A DNA stretch of 64,000 bases from Yoonia maritima (GCF_002933395.1 NZ_CM009490.1:62001-126000); one strand, 5' to 3'; counted from the first letter of the stretch, positions 20,973 to 30,849 are shown. The notes: a model not told the origin generated them from the letters alone. A program made the numbers and translations.

Positions 20973-21003
20973 AAAGGGCCGGTGGATAATCCGCCGGCCC
21001 TTT
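20973..21003 (+). terminator. Intrinsic terminator after acnB
   Basis: Stem AAAGGGCCGG / CCGGCCCTTT around a loop that itself pairs GGA/TCC, 20 bases after the acnB stop. The A-run before and T-run after make it usable in both directions, so it can also end the convergent operon whose last gene stops at 21030. Confidence 0.88.
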
Positions 21004-21029
21004 GCGTTTATGATGTAGGTTGATTTGCC

Positions 21030-21818
21030 TTAACCTGCGGCTTCGGCGCGTTTTGCTTGTTGATGTTCATCTTCGATCAGGCCGATTTTCCAATATCCTG
21101 AAATATATGCGTCACCCTTCGGCACGCCGCGCTGGTTTACGATTTCGTCGCGTAGGATTTTGATCATGCTGCTTTCACCTGCAATACAGGTTTGCACTTG
21201 ACCCGAAAGCTCCGGCAGGGCGCGTATTTTTTCGATGCTTTGCGCGTTTGGAACATGCGGGTCTGGATGGACAAGCCATTGAATTTCGACGCCTTCTGGC
21301 GCGTCTATCTCTTGCCTATCTTCTGGCGTGGTAATTTCGAAAAACGCGATCCCTTTGGCATCGCGCGGCATGGATTCAAGCGTTGCCGCAGCAACGGCCA
21401 AGGCCGACATGTCTGCCGCTAGCACATAGGTATCAGCGAAAAAGTCTTTTATCTTTACAGGGCCCGGTCCGGCAAATCCCACTACATCACCAGCTTTGCA
21501 TCGCCGTGCCCATGCTGATGCAGGCCCGGCATCGCCGTGATCAACAAAATCGATGTCGATTTCACCTGCGTCAGCACGCAGATAGCGGATCGTATAGGTT
21601 CTTACGTCTGGTCGCGGTCCGTCGGTAAGCTGGGTCTTGAATGCGTCGATGGGTTGATCGACCTTGGGCATGAACAGCTTAAAATGCGCGCTGTCGATGC
21701 CCGTTTCCAATGTCTTGATCCAATCGGCGGTACATGTGACGCGGATCATGTTGGGGGTCAGCCACGATTTTTGGGTTACTGTCATCAGCCGTGGCGTGCG
21801 TTTCGGTGGTTTGCTCAT
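21030..21818 (-). CDS. Siderophore-interacting FAD-binding protein (ferric-siderophore reductase)
   Basis: SIP-family flavoprotein that releases iron by reducing ferric siderophores. I start it at ATG 21818 (MSKPPKRTPRL); a longer reading to 21902 would run into the upstream gene. The FAD domain contains RTYTIRYLRADAGEIDIDF and GFAGPGPVK, and the C-terminal NAD(P)H domain has the SIP segments CIAGESSMIKILRDE and YISGYWKIG. Length of 262 residues is typical. It is the last gene of a four-gene operon with gltB-like, diflavin reductase and HemS-like genes, and fits the siderophore receptor at 5.9-8.0 kb. Confidence 0.92.
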   Translation of the reverse strand: MSKPPKRTPRLMTVTQKSWLTPNMIRVTCTADWIKTLETGIDSAHFKLFMPKVDQPIDAFKTQLTDGPRPDVRTYTIRYLRADAGEIDIDFVDHGDAGPASAWARRCKAGDVVGFAGPGPVKIKDFFADTYVLAADMSALAVAAATLESMPRDAKGIAFFEITTPEDRQEIDAPEGVEIQWLVHPDPHVPNAQSIEKIRALPELSGQVQTCIAGESSMIKILRDEIVNQRGVPKGDAYISGYWKIGLIEDEHQQAKRAEAAG

Positions 21819-21858
21819 TGGTCTGTGCTTTCGTGTTTTGCCAGTAAATGTGGCGTCT

Positions 21859-22809
21859 CTAAATAGAGTAGGATGCGGGCGGCAGCGATTCCAGTAGCGC
21901 ATTCCAATATGTGATATCAGCCGCCGGATCAGCGCCTAAGATTGTGATAGCGCGTGATTTTTCATCGTAAATTTCAAGCTGGGACAGGCGGCCAAATCTG
22001 GTTACCCAGACCGATGCGATCTGCGCAAGATCAAGCGCAAAGTTGCTGTTGGTCCCGCTGACCAATAGGATTTGATCTGCCATCTGCGCAGTGCCAGAGG
22101 TGGCTAAATCACCTTGAATAAATCCTGATCCCGGAACAAGGCGTGCGTGACCTATTTTGCGGTCGCAAAGGAAAGACACAAAGCTGGTTAATGTTTGTTT
22201 GGCAACGGGCCAAGCCCGGCTTTTTCCGACATAGGGCAAGGTGGTGTGCCGTGTAACACCACCGTCCACCAATATATCGTTCAAATGATGCCCTGTTTCG
22301 CGCTGGTCCCAGTTGTCGCGGGCGTTGCGTACAGCAGCAAGCGGTACAACATCGCCGGGAATGGTTGGTGTTTGCGGCGCTGCGCATATTTCGTTTTGGG
22401 CCTCGATTGCGTTGATAACGCGGCCATCGTAATCACAGGCTGTTTCAATGCGGTGGGAAATGTCACCCTCTGTACATGCCAACACAAGTGATTGCCGGGT
22501 GTTCGTGGCGTCGTTGGACCTAAGCAGGTTGATCGGTACATCCGGCGCGATGCGCATATTGATCCGATTACGCGATAACCTAAATGGCATGGCGCTGGTT
22601 TGGTATGGGGCGTAACCGCCACGACCTGTCAAAAGTGCAACGCCATTGTTGGTACTGATAAGTGAATCAGACAACTGCGTCCCAACAAGAGCCAAAGTAT
22701 CAAGCCCCGCCCCAAGGGAGGTAACCGGCCCTTGTTGGCGAAGCGCAGTCAATGTTCTGGGTAATGGTTGTTCCGAAGTACACAGGCAGGGGGCCTTAAG
22801 TTTGGGCAT
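21859..22809 (-). CDS. HemS/ChuX-like haem utilisation protein
   Basis: The 316-residue protein resembles the HemS/HmuS/ChuX group that binds or degrades imported haem. The best evidence is the C-terminal segment ASVWVTRFGRLSQLEIYDEKSRAI followed by WNALLESLP, which parallels the end of HmuS (W-x-V-R-K...SLELFDxxG...WRxLxxxLP). The N-terminal TLALVGTQLSDSLISTNNGVALL parallels the VMALTRNExAVHEKxGVY block of the first half-repeat. The usual haem-ligand histidine was not identified with certainty. It lies 11 bases after the diflavin reductase and 40 before the SIP gene. A related iron-utilisation role is the alternative. Confidence 0.55.
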   Translation of the reverse strand: MPKLKAPCLCTSEQPLPRTLTALRQQGPVTSLGAGLDTLALVGTQLSDSLISTNNGVALLTGRGGYAPYQTSAMPFRLSRNRINMRIAPDVPINLLRSNDATNTRQSLVLACTEGDISHRIETACDYDGRVINAIEAQNEICAAPQTPTIPGDVVPLAAVRNARDNWDQRETGHHLNDILVDGGVTRHTTLPYVGKSRAWPVAKQTLTSFVSFLCDRKIGHARLVPGSGFIQGDLATSGTAQMADQILLVSGTNSNFALDLAQIASVWVTRFGRLSQLEIYDEKSRAITILGADPAADITYWNALLESLPPASYSI

Positions 22810-22820
22810 TTGGTGCGCCT

Positions 22821-24566
22821 TTAATAGACGTCCCGCACATAGCGTTTTTCACGCTTAAGGCGGTTAACGTAGTCTGTTGCCGCCTCGGGGGTCATGCCAC
22901 CCTGGGTTTCGATGATGTGATGCAGCGCTGCGTCAACGTCCTTTGCCATATGGGTGGCGTCGCCGCAGACGTAAAAATACCCGCCTTCTTCAAGCTGCGC
23001 GTAAAGATCTTTGCCGTTTTCGGTCATCCGATGCTGAACATAGATTTTTTCGGATTGGTCGCGCGAAAAGGCCAGATCAAGCCGCGTTAGCAAGCCGCTT
23101 TTGCTGAATTTTCCGATCTCGTCTTCGTAGATAAAGTCGCTTGTGCGGTGCTGATCCCCGAAAAAGAGCCAGTTCGCACCGGTAGCCCCACGCGCGTGCC
23201 GTTCTTGCAAAAATGCGCGAAATGGCGCGATGCCTGTGCCGGGGCCAACCATGATCATCGGGACGCTGTTGTCTTCTGGTACCCGAAAGCTTTTGTTGGG
23301 GGACACGAAAACGCCAGCCGTTGATCCTTGTGAAACCAAATCAGAAAGGAACGTAGAACACACCCCACGGTGCGGTCGATTTTCATACATCCAGCGTACG
23401 GCGGCAACGGTCAGGTGGACCTCTCCGGGGTTTGCATTGGGGCTGGACGAGATCGAATAGGCCCGGTGTTGAATAGGCTTAAGCCATCCCAAGACCTGCG
23501 CGGGGTCAAGTACAAGGTCAGGCTTGAGGTTTAGCAAATCCAGCGTGTCCTTGCCCCACAAAAAATGCTCAAGCGCTTCTTTATCGCCGTTTGAGATGAC
23601 GTGGCTCAGTTCGTGATCCGCGACCAAGGGTTCCAAGGCGCGGATCAGGTCACGCGATGGCGTTGTGATTTCAAATTGCGTGCTCAGCTGATCACCAATG
23701 GCGGTTCCATTAACATCTGTTTCAGCGGAAATACCCAAGCGATCCAGCCAACCTTGCACAAGGTCAGGGGCATTGATCGGCATCACACCAAGCGCATCGC
23801 CCGCTTCGTATTTTAGGCCGCTGTCACCCAGATCGAAACCGATGTGACGAATTTCCTTGGCGGATTTCGTACCCGACAGGACGCGGTTTTCAATCATTTT
23901 CGCAGCATATGGGTTTTTGCGACCCCAGCCGGATTTCACGGGTTTAGGGGGCTGCGCCGCAACAGGTGCGGCGGTGCCGGCATCTGGGATCGTGTTCGCA
24001 ACCCATGCTTCGGCGGCGTCTTCGAAATCGACATCACAGTCGACCCGATCCGACAGACGTTTCGCCCCAAGCTGTTCAAGGCGCGTATCGACCAATTTTC
24101 CCGCTTGGCAAAATGCATCATAGCTAGTGTCGCCAAGCGCGAGAACACCGTAATTTAGGCTTTCCAAACGTGGGGCGGTACTGGCTGACAAGGCATCCCA
24201 GAACTGATGCGCATTGTCGGGCATTTCGCCTTCGCCATAGGTGGAAATGATGACGATCAGGTTTTGCATTGCCGCAAGTTGGTCGATGCTGATGTCGTCC
24301 ATTTCTGCGACGCGGGGGGTGAAACCTTTGGTACGGGCCAGATTTGCGGCGCTTTCGGCAACCGTTTCTGCATTCCCAGTTTGTGTGCCAAAGATGATGT
24401 CGATCGGTTTGCTTTCGACGACCGCTGCCGCAGGTGCGGCCTGACCGGCACCTGTTGCCAGTCGCGAATGTAACCCGGCAAAGAAACCGCCCAGCCAATT
24501 CTTTTGCTCGCCAGAAAATGGTGCGTCATGGGGGATATAGGGGACTTTGGTGATGGTATCGTTCAT
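22821..24566 (-). CDS. CysJ-type NADPH-dependent diflavin reductase
   Basis: A 581-residue electron-transfer flavoprotein. Residues about 50-190 are a flavodoxin-like FMN domain (FGTQTGNAETVAES; STYGEGEMPDNA; LALGDTSYDAFCQAGK). A connecting/FAD domain follows with RAYSISSSP and GVCSTFLSD, then an NADPH domain with GPGTGIAPFRAFLQER, FFGDQHRTSDFIY and YVCGDATHMAKDVD. It ends in RYVRDVY, the hallmark C-terminus of sulfite reductase alpha subunits. No haemoprotein partner cysI is present; instead it sits 3 bases after a giant glutamate synthase gene. It could serve sulfite reductase in trans or be the electron donor of that glutamate synthase. Confidence 0.9.
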   Translation of the reverse strand: MNDTITKVPYIPHDAPFSGEQKNWLGGFFAGLHSRLATGAGQAAPAAAVVESKPIDIIFGTQTGNAETVAESAANLARTKGFTPRVAEMDDISIDQLAAMQNLIVIISTYGEGEMPDNAHQFWDALSASTAPRLESLNYGVLALGDTSYDAFCQAGKLVDTRLEQLGAKRLSDRVDCDVDFEDAAEAWVANTIPDAGTAAPVAAQPPKPVKSGWGRKNPYAAKMIENRVLSGTKSAKEIRHIGFDLGDSGLKYEAGDALGVMPINAPDLVQGWLDRLGISAETDVNGTAIGDQLSTQFEITTPSRDLIRALEPLVADHELSHVISNGDKEALEHFLWGKDTLDLLNLKPDLVLDPAQVLGWLKPIQHRAYSISSSPNANPGEVHLTVAAVRWMYENRPHRGVCSTFLSDLVSQGSTAGVFVSPNKSFRVPEDNSVPMIMVGPGTGIAPFRAFLQERHARGATGANWLFFGDQHRTSDFIYEDEIGKFSKSGLLTRLDLAFSRDQSEKIYVQHRMTENGKDLYAQLEEGGYFYVCGDATHMAKDVDAALHHIIETQGGMTPEAATDYVNRLKREKRYVRDVY

Positions 24567-24569
24567 TTT

Positions 24570-27500
24570 CTACTCCGCAGGGACCCGCGCCAAAAGGTCA
24601 GGCAGGGCGTTTTCAGCAAACAGTTCATCAAAGCTAGGGATGTGGCCCAAAGCGGCCCGGTTTTTGGCGCTTTGGTGCATGATCCATGCATAGGTGCCAG
24701 GGCTGTCCATGCTTAGGATGTTGCGCATGCTTAGCGCGCGTTTGAAATCCGACAGCCGTTTGTTCGCAACAAGTGCGGCAAGCCCCGCGTCATCGTAGTC
24801 TTCGACGGATTTCTTGGCGTATTTGGCAAGCGCAGACATGACGCCGAAATCTTCGGTCAGGATCAGATTTCGGGCGGCTTTGTCACGGGCAATACGGTCG
24901 GCCCCGCCAACCCGCTTTGTTGCGATGACCTGTGCCTGTTCCAGCACAATGTAACTGGCAAGAAGGCGGAACATTTCTGGTGTGTCCATTTCTCCGTAGG
25001 CTGGCAGCGCGCCACGGTGCACAGGCCGCCCTTTTTTCCAAGCGACCTTGAGCTCGGAAATTTGATGCGCGGCAAGCGCTGTGGAGAGTTCGTCGATCAG
25101 GTCTTTGCGCGACCGCGCCGCAAGGATGGCATCAGCATCCTGATATTGCAGCAACGCCTTTGGCATGATCCATGCCATGTGGTTGCGGGTTGTTTCCCAG
25201 TCATTGAGCAGGTCACGCCCAATGGCCGAACCGGTTGCGTTAATGTGCCACGACAGCATCTGCTTGATCGCGTCTTCGTGGATCGCAGCATGGTCAGACC
25301 CATCAACCAGCGTGCCCATCAGAACGGAATCATGGCTGATCATATCGGGAAGTCTGTTTTCAGGATCGAACTGATAAGCAAACCCGCCTGACATCCCGTT
25401 GCCATAGCCTTTGGCAAAGCCGCCTAAGTTCAATATCGCGCCGTTGGTCATGTATTCCGCGCAAAAATCACCGACACCTTCGACGACGGCTGTTGCGCCT
25501 GAATTACGTACGGCGAACCGATCCCCAGCTTGCCCTTCGATAAAGGTACGGCCGCCGGTCGCGCCAAATAACGCAAAATTACCAACAAGAACGTTTTCCG
25601 CCCCTTCGGCACCGCCCGGGCTTTGTACGATGATTTCGCCGCCTGATGCGCCTTTGCCGACGCCATCGTTACATGTGCCCGTGTGGGCCATGACCATGCC
25701 GTCATTGCAAAATGCACCAAAGCTTTGCCCCGCAGAGCCGTTGGTTACGATCCGAACGCTGTTGTGATCCAAATAGCGGCGACCGCGTTTGTCTTGGAAT
25801 GCCGCCGCTGGAAGGTCTGGCAGCTCGTGGTTCAGCATCCGTTCGATATCAATACCAAGCTGCCCGCCAACTGTTTTATTTCGGTTATTCAGAGGGGCAT
25901 TCGGGCGCAATTCAATCTGCTGTTCACCGCCGTCAATCAATCGTGCCTTAAGTTGATCCAGCAAAGCATCATCGACCGAAAAGTCTTTTTCCAAATACAC
26001 AGGGTTATCGACCGGGTTTTCTGGAACGCGGGTCAGCATCGCACGTAGGTCTAATTTGCCTACCGACGCCGGATGATCCAGTAGATGCAACAGGTCAGTA
26101 CGCCCGCGCGCCTGTTCCAAGGATGTTAGCCCCAGACCCGCAAGAATTTCACGGACTTCATGGGCGATGTTCAGCAAATATTGCGCAAGTGCGCGTGGAT
26201 CGCCGTCGAATGCTTCGGCGTTTGTGGTCAGACCTGCGGGGCATTTTACGTTGCAGTTCTTTGCCATCACACATTTTAGCATCATCAAAGCGGTGGTGCC
26301 GAATTCAAAGCTGTCACCACCAAGCAACGCGCCTTTGACGACATCAGACCCAGTTTGCATTGCGCCTGAACAGCGCAACATCACCTTTTGCCGGATACCG
26401 TTGGCGCAAAGCGCCTGATGGACTTCGGCGATACCGATTTCCGCAGCGCGCCCGGTATATTTAAGCGAAGTCACTGCCGCAGCGCCTGTTCCCCCGGTGC
26501 CGCCAGCGACGTTAATGACATCTGCACCCGCTTTTGCGACGCCCACGGCGATGGTTCCGATGCCTTCGGAGCTGACCAGTTTGACGATAACGCGCACGCG
26601 TGCGGCCTTGGCATCGTGGATAAGCTGGCCAAGGTCTTCGATGGAATAGGTGTCGTGGTGGGGCGGCGGCGAGATAAGCTCTACCCCCGGTGTGCCGCCG
26701 CGTGCAGCGGCGATTTCGACGGTGACCTTTGGCGCTGGCAGTTGACCGCCTTCGCCGGGTTTCGCGCCTTGGCCGATTTTGATTTCGATTTCTTCGAGGT
26801 TAGGGTCCGCCAGATATCCGGCCCAGACACCAAAGCGCCCTGAAGCGAATTGTTTGATCCGGCTGGAACGAATGGTGCCGTAACGGCTGATATGTTCACC
26901 GCCTTCGCCAGAGTTGGACATCCCGCCAACCATGTTTGTGCCATGGGCGACGGCCTCGTGGGCCGAAGAAACCAAAGCCCCGTGTGACATCGCACCAGAG
27001 GCGAGCCGACCAGTAATGTCCGATGCAAGCTCAACTTGGCTCAGTTCAATGCGGTCTGGGGCTGTCCGCAGCCGCGATAAATAGTCAAACGCCATGCCGC
27101 GCGCCGCAACTTTGAGCACGCCTTTGGTGATGTGATGGCCTTCGATGTCGGGACCAAACCGGTCTACCAAGGTCGTTGCCAGCACATCCAACCGCCCGAT
27201 ATCCCCGGCCTTTGGTCCTGTGAGATGCAGCAGGAATTCGCCGTCATCTAAGGGTTCGCACCGCAGCCCACGGATCACGAAATTGCGGTTTCCTGCGCGG
27301 TTAAACAGCATCATCTCGCGCTTCATTTCTTGGGTGGTATCAAGAAACGTAATATCCGCAGGGAAAGCCAAAACATCGCGCAAAGCGGCCGGGCGGCGGT
27401 GCCGTTCTTCGGTCATTGTGCGGCTAAACGTGCGGTAGCCAGGGGTGATTTCAAAGCTGTTAATTTGGTCTGTGGTTAGTTTTTCAAATGACGTGTTCAC

Positions 27501-30032
27501 ATAGCCCGCATCATCAATACCAAATGCGTCGTCCATCTGGCGCAGCGTCAACAGACGCAATGGATCGGTTTCGCTTTCGGCCTTGGCAAAGCTGATGGGC
27601 TCTTCGGTCAGGTCCACAAACCCACGCACAGCCGTGGTGCCGTAACTATGGCCTGCACCTTCAGAGCGTTCTTTGAACAAACCAAGGATTGGGATGTCCT
27701 TGTCGCTTGCGACATTGAGCGCACGTTCGTGCCAATCGGCGACTGATTTGGCCACAACGTCAAACCGGACACCGCCAACTGGCGTTTTCATGTTTGGTAG
27801 ATATTTTGCGAAAACCGGATCGTTTGTATCAAGAAAGTTAGGTTCAAAGAATTCGCCGCCGGAATAGCTTTCGACGGTACATAGGCCAACTTTACCCATG
27901 GTTTTCATCAGCGCTTTTTCGGCCGCTTTTTTGAATTTACCATAGGCAATGGCCGCGTCGGTTCCGAACAGTTCTTCGGCGCGCATCCTGACAGACAGCG
28001 GATAGACAGCCGCCGCGCCAAAGCCCAAAGCACAGGCGATGTGATGCGACGAACAAATTTGCCCGCTTTCGACAACTAACGATACCTTGAAACGCACACC
28101 TTCTTGGATCAGGCGTTGATTGATCGCGGAAACGGCCAATGTCATCGGCAGCGGCGATTTCGCGCGGCACAGGTGACGGTCAGTTAAAATAGCGATGCCA
28201 CCTTGTGTGCGCGCGAAGTCGACAACTTGGTTGGCCACGTCGTCAATAGCGTCAATAAGGGCGGTTTCATTGGCAGCGGCGTCACTGAAAACCGGCGTGT
28301 ACAGCGTATCAAAACGCGCCCAAGGGGTGTCTTTTTGCGCTTTGATCTTAAGCATATCGATCATGCGCAAGACCGGCGAATTCACCACAATCTGACGTGA
28401 ACGGCTGTGGCCAAGGTGCGGTTTTTCACCAAGCGCGACCCGCAGCGTCATCCCGTCAGATTCGCGGATTGAATCAAGCGGTGGGTTTGTGACCTGTGCA
28501 AAACGCTGGCTAAAGTATTTCGCAACGCCGCCTTCATTGTCAGACAATGCGTTGATCGCATTGCCGTATCCCATTGCGGATACCTTTTCGACCCCGGTTT
28601 GCAGCATTGGGTCCATCAGGAATTTGAAGCTTTCCTGATTGAGCGTGTAACCAACGTAGCGGGCAGGGCGTTCCAAGTCGCCTTCATAGCGGCCTGCGGC
28701 CTCTGCCGGGTTACTCTCGGAGTGGGGAAGATCGTCAATGTTGATCTGTGCGGCGGCCAACAGCGCGGGATAGTCTTTGGCCTTGGCTAGCATTTCTAGC
28801 GCTTCGGTGGTTTCGTATGTTCGGCCCGTGCTGTGGTCGAAATAAATCATCCCACCTGCTTCGACGCGGCCACGGCGCAGCACGTCATTGGGCGGAAAGT
28901 TAATCTGCCCCGCCTCTGACATGACGGCAAGATATTCACGTGTTTCAACCGAACGCATTGGCCGCAAGCCAAGCCGGTCTAGCCGCGCCCCGATCAGGGT
29001 TCCATTGCCAAACACAAGCGCGGCGGGGCCGTCGTTTTTCTCTTCGGACAGAGAGAAATATTCAAGCATGGTACGCACTTGGGGGGACAGGCGCGTGTCA
29101 TTTTCCCATGCGGGGGGCATCATGGCGACAACGGCTGTGATCAGGTCGAGCCCTTCGTCGTAGACACGAGAGTTCAGAGTCTGATCCAAGCGGCAGCTAT
29201 CAGATTGCCCTTTGGGGCGCTGAATGGATTTGTTGCGGGCGAGCGCAATTGCGGCCTCGGACAGTCGGTTCTTTTTATCTGTGTTCAGCTCTCCGTTATG
29301 CGCCATGAGCCGAAATGGCTGGGCCATTGATGGGTGCGGATCAGTATTGGTCGAAAATCGCGTGTGGAAATACATCGTGTGAACCGAGTGTTCAGGGTCG
29401 GACAGGTCCTTGAAATAGGGGATGATTTCCCATGAATTTAAGCGACCTTTGAAAACCTGCATCCGCGATGACAACGAAAGCGGGTATAACCCATCAAGTG
29501 CTGGTTGGGTGTATGCGTCGGCTTCGATTGCTAATAATACTTGATGAATACGGCGATCAAACGTGTCTTGCGGCATTCTATCGGGGGCCGCGAAAATCCA
29601 TTGACGCACCAACAATTGATGTTTGACAGCGCGGTCGCCGATTGCACTATTGTCGACGGGAACATCGCGGCTGTGCAGGACTGTCATGCCCTCGGCCAGA
29701 AGCGCGGTTTCGATCAGGGTGTTCGCCTGTTCATGTTGCGCAATATCCACCGGCAGAAAGAAATTCCCAACGCCAAATTGCCCAGCTGATAGGGGCTGAC
29801 CGCAAAGTTTGCTAAAGAAATTCAGCGACAAATCAACAGATATGCCTGCCCCGTCGCCAACGCCTTCGGATGACATGCCACCGCGATGCGGCACCGCACA
29901 CAAGGCTTCGTGCCCACGCTTCAGAACGTCATACGTCTGCTGGCCATCTTTTCGGGTCAGGAACCCAACGCCACATGCGCTGTGTTCAAGTGTTGGATCA
30001 TAAAGACCGTATGTCGATGGATTGACCTGCAA
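24570..30032 (-). CDS. gltB: Glutamate synthase large-subunit-like protein, extended C-terminus
   Basis: 1,820-residue GltB homologue. TTG 30032 follows GGGAGAT. Cys20 in HSACGVGF is the expected N-terminal nucleophile of the class II glutaminase domain after propeptide removal; MSSEGVGDGAG and the MAHNGELN motif support it. An alpha/beta central domain, the FMN-binding synthase domain (GEGGEHISRYG, KIGQGAKPGEGGQLP, PHHDTYSIEDL) and a GXGXG beta-helix (about 1450-1600) follow. The iron-sulfur Cys set near residues 1250-1262 reads C-x5-C-x3-C, whereas E. coli GltB has C-x5-C-x4-C. Residues after about 1620 form a long tail. No gltD follows; a diflavin reductase does. Confidence 0.88.
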   Translation of the reverse strand: MQVNPSTYGLYDPTLEHSACGVGFLTRKDGQQTYDVLKRGHEALCAVPHRGGMSSEGVGDGAGISVDLSLNFFSKLCGQPLSAGQFGVGNFFLPVDIAQHEQANTLIETALLAEGMTVLHSRDVPVDNSAIGDRAVKHQLLVRQWIFAAPDRMPQDTFDRRIHQVLLAIEADAYTQPALDGLYPLSLSSRMQVFKGRLNSWEIIPYFKDLSDPEHSVHTMYFHTRFSTNTDPHPSMAQPFRLMAHNGELNTDKKNRLSEAAIALARNKSIQRPKGQSDSCRLDQTLNSRVYDEGLDLITAVVAMMPPAWENDTRLSPQVRTMLEYFSLSEEKNDGPAALVFGNGTLIGARLDRLGLRPMRSVETREYLAVMSEAGQINFPPNDVLRRGRVEAGGMIYFDHSTGRTYETTEALEMLAKAKDYPALLAAAQINIDDLPHSESNPAEAAGRYEGDLERPARYVGYTLNQESFKFLMDPMLQTGVEKVSAMGYGNAINALSDNEGGVAKYFSQRFAQVTNPPLDSIRESDGMTLRVALGEKPHLGHSRSRQIVVNSPVLRMIDMLKIKAQKDTPWARFDTLYTPVFSDAAANETALIDAIDDVANQVVDFARTQGGIAILTDRHLCRAKSPLPMTLAVSAINQRLIQEGVRFKVSLVVESGQICSSHHIACALGFGAAAVYPLSVRMRAEELFGTDAAIAYGKFKKAAEKALMKTMGKVGLCTVESYSGGEFFEPNFLDTNDPVFAKYLPNMKTPVGGVRFDVVAKSVADWHERALNVASDKDIPILGLFKERSEGAGHSYGTTAVRGFVDLTEEPISFAKAESETDPLRLLTLRQMDDAFGIDDAGYVNTSFEKLTTDQINSFEITPGYRTFSRTMTEERHRRPAALRDVLAFPADITFLDTTQEMKREMMLFNRAGNRNFVIRGLRCEPLDDGEFLLHLTGPKAGDIGRLDVLATTLVDRFGPDIEGHHITKGVLKVAARGMAFDYLSRLRTAPDRIELSQVELASDITGRLASGAMSHGALVSSAHEAVAHGTNMVGGMSNSGEGGEHISRYGTIRSSRIKQFASGRFGVWAGYLADPNLEEIEIKIGQGAKPGEGGQLPAPKVTVEIAAARGGTPGVELISPPPHHDTYSIEDLGQLIHDAKAARVRVIVKLVSSEGIGTIAVGVAKAGADVINVAGGTGGTGAAAVTSLKYTGRAAEIGIAEVHQALCANGIRQKVMLRCSGAMQTGSDVVKGALLGGDSFEFGTTALMMLKCVMAKNCNVKCPAGLTTNAEAFDGDPRALAQYLLNIAHEVREILAGLGLTSLEQARGRTDLLHLLDHPASVGKLDLRAMLTRVPENPVDNPVYLEKDFSVDDALLDQLKARLIDGGEQQIELRPNAPLNNRNKTVGGQLGIDIERMLNHELPDLPAAAFQDKRGRRYLDHNSVRIVTNGSAGQSFGAFCNDGMVMAHTGTCNDGVGKGASGGEIIVQSPGGAEGAENVLVGNFALFGATGGRTFIEGQAGDRFAVRNSGATAVVEGVGDFCAEYMTNGAILNLGGFAKGYGNGMSGGFAYQFDPENRLPDMISHDSVLMGTLVDGSDHAAIHEDAIKQMLSWHINATGSAIGRDLLNDWETTRNHMAWIMPKALLQYQDADAILAARSRKDLIDELSTALAAHQISELKVAWKKGRPVHRGALPAYGEMDTPEMFRLLASYIVLEQAQVIATKRVGGADRIARDKAARNLILTEDFGVMSALAKYAKKSVEDYDDAGLAALVANKRLSDFKRALSMRNILSMDSPGTYAWIMHQSAKNRAALGHIPSFDELFAENALPDLLARVPAE

Positions 30033-30270
30033 GCCGATCTCCCAAAAGTCAAAGAGTGCGCAAAGGGTTAACTTTACGGCACAATGATTTATGTGGTGTC
30101 TGGCTATTCGCTGGATCGCTTTGAAAGCGTGAAATGTCGATAAACGTCAAATCCCAAAACTGCAAGAATATGAGATGAAAATTCGTGTGGCGGCGCGAAT
30201 GAATGCACCGGGCCACTATCAATTTCTGCCGCGTAGCTTAAGGGAGGTTGGATATTAAGGAGAATGAACG

Positions 30271-30783
30271 ATGGAAACTTCACAAACTGTGCCGGAACTG
30301 GTTGCGGCTGCGCAGGCCGATGCAAAAACGTCCCAAGACAAGATTGTAGCGGTTCGGGAACATTTTGAAGGCTCCGACGGATCAAAGGCACAAGTTGAAG
30401 ACTTGCGCGCCGCCTATGTTGCGCTTGAAGCTGTTGTTGTGGACACGTTTACGTTGTTCGAACGGCAGATGCAGCACCACTTTAGGCGCGGACCGTTTTC
30501 GCGAAAACTAACAGCAGCGTTATCGGATGCTGGGAAAGCCGACCTCGCGGAGCGGGTGCATCAATACTATCTTGCGGTGAATGTGCTGAAACATGGTAAG
30601 GGCGCGAGCTATCGTGAACTGCTTGCTGCGCCTTCTGGAATTATCCATGTCAGACCTGCTGAAATTTCGTATCAAGATGAAGGGCCGGCACCTTCTGGGT
30701 TGATTGATATTGGTGTTCCGGGATTCTTTGACGGGCTCGCGGCGACGCTTCTTGAGGCGTATCAGTTTTTGGAAAATCGCTAG
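30271..30783 (+). CDS. Hypothetical protein, all-helical
   Basis: 170-residue protein starting behind a strong AAGGAG. I do not recognise the family. It looks mostly alpha-helical, with a helix around RAAYVALEAVVVDTFTLFERQM, a basic patch HHFRRGPFSRKL, and NVLKHGKGASYREL, whose N-x3-H resembles the active motif of HEPN-type proteins. That similarity is weak. It is divergent from gltB across about 240 bp and is followed after 66 bases by trmL in the same direction. Confidence 0.75.
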   Translation: METSQTVPELVAAAQADAKTSQDKIVAVREHFEGSDGSKAQVEDLRAAYVALEAVVVDTFTLFERQMQHHFRRGPFSRKLTAALSDAGKADLAERVHQYYLAVNVLKHGKGASYRELLAAPSGIIHVRPAEISYQDEGPAPSGLIDIGVPGFFDGLAATLLEAYQFLENR

Positions 30784-30849
30784 TGCTGTGAACGCATTAG
30801 AATAGTAAAGCGGCGTCTGCGCCCCCAATTAAGAAAGTCCACTCATCCA

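Noticed and set aside
22821-24566. Diflavin protein as a cytochrome P450 or nitric oxide synthase reductase
   Set aside because: The C-terminal RYVRDVY and domain lengths are those of sulfite reductase flavoproteins; no P450 or NOS domain is attached.
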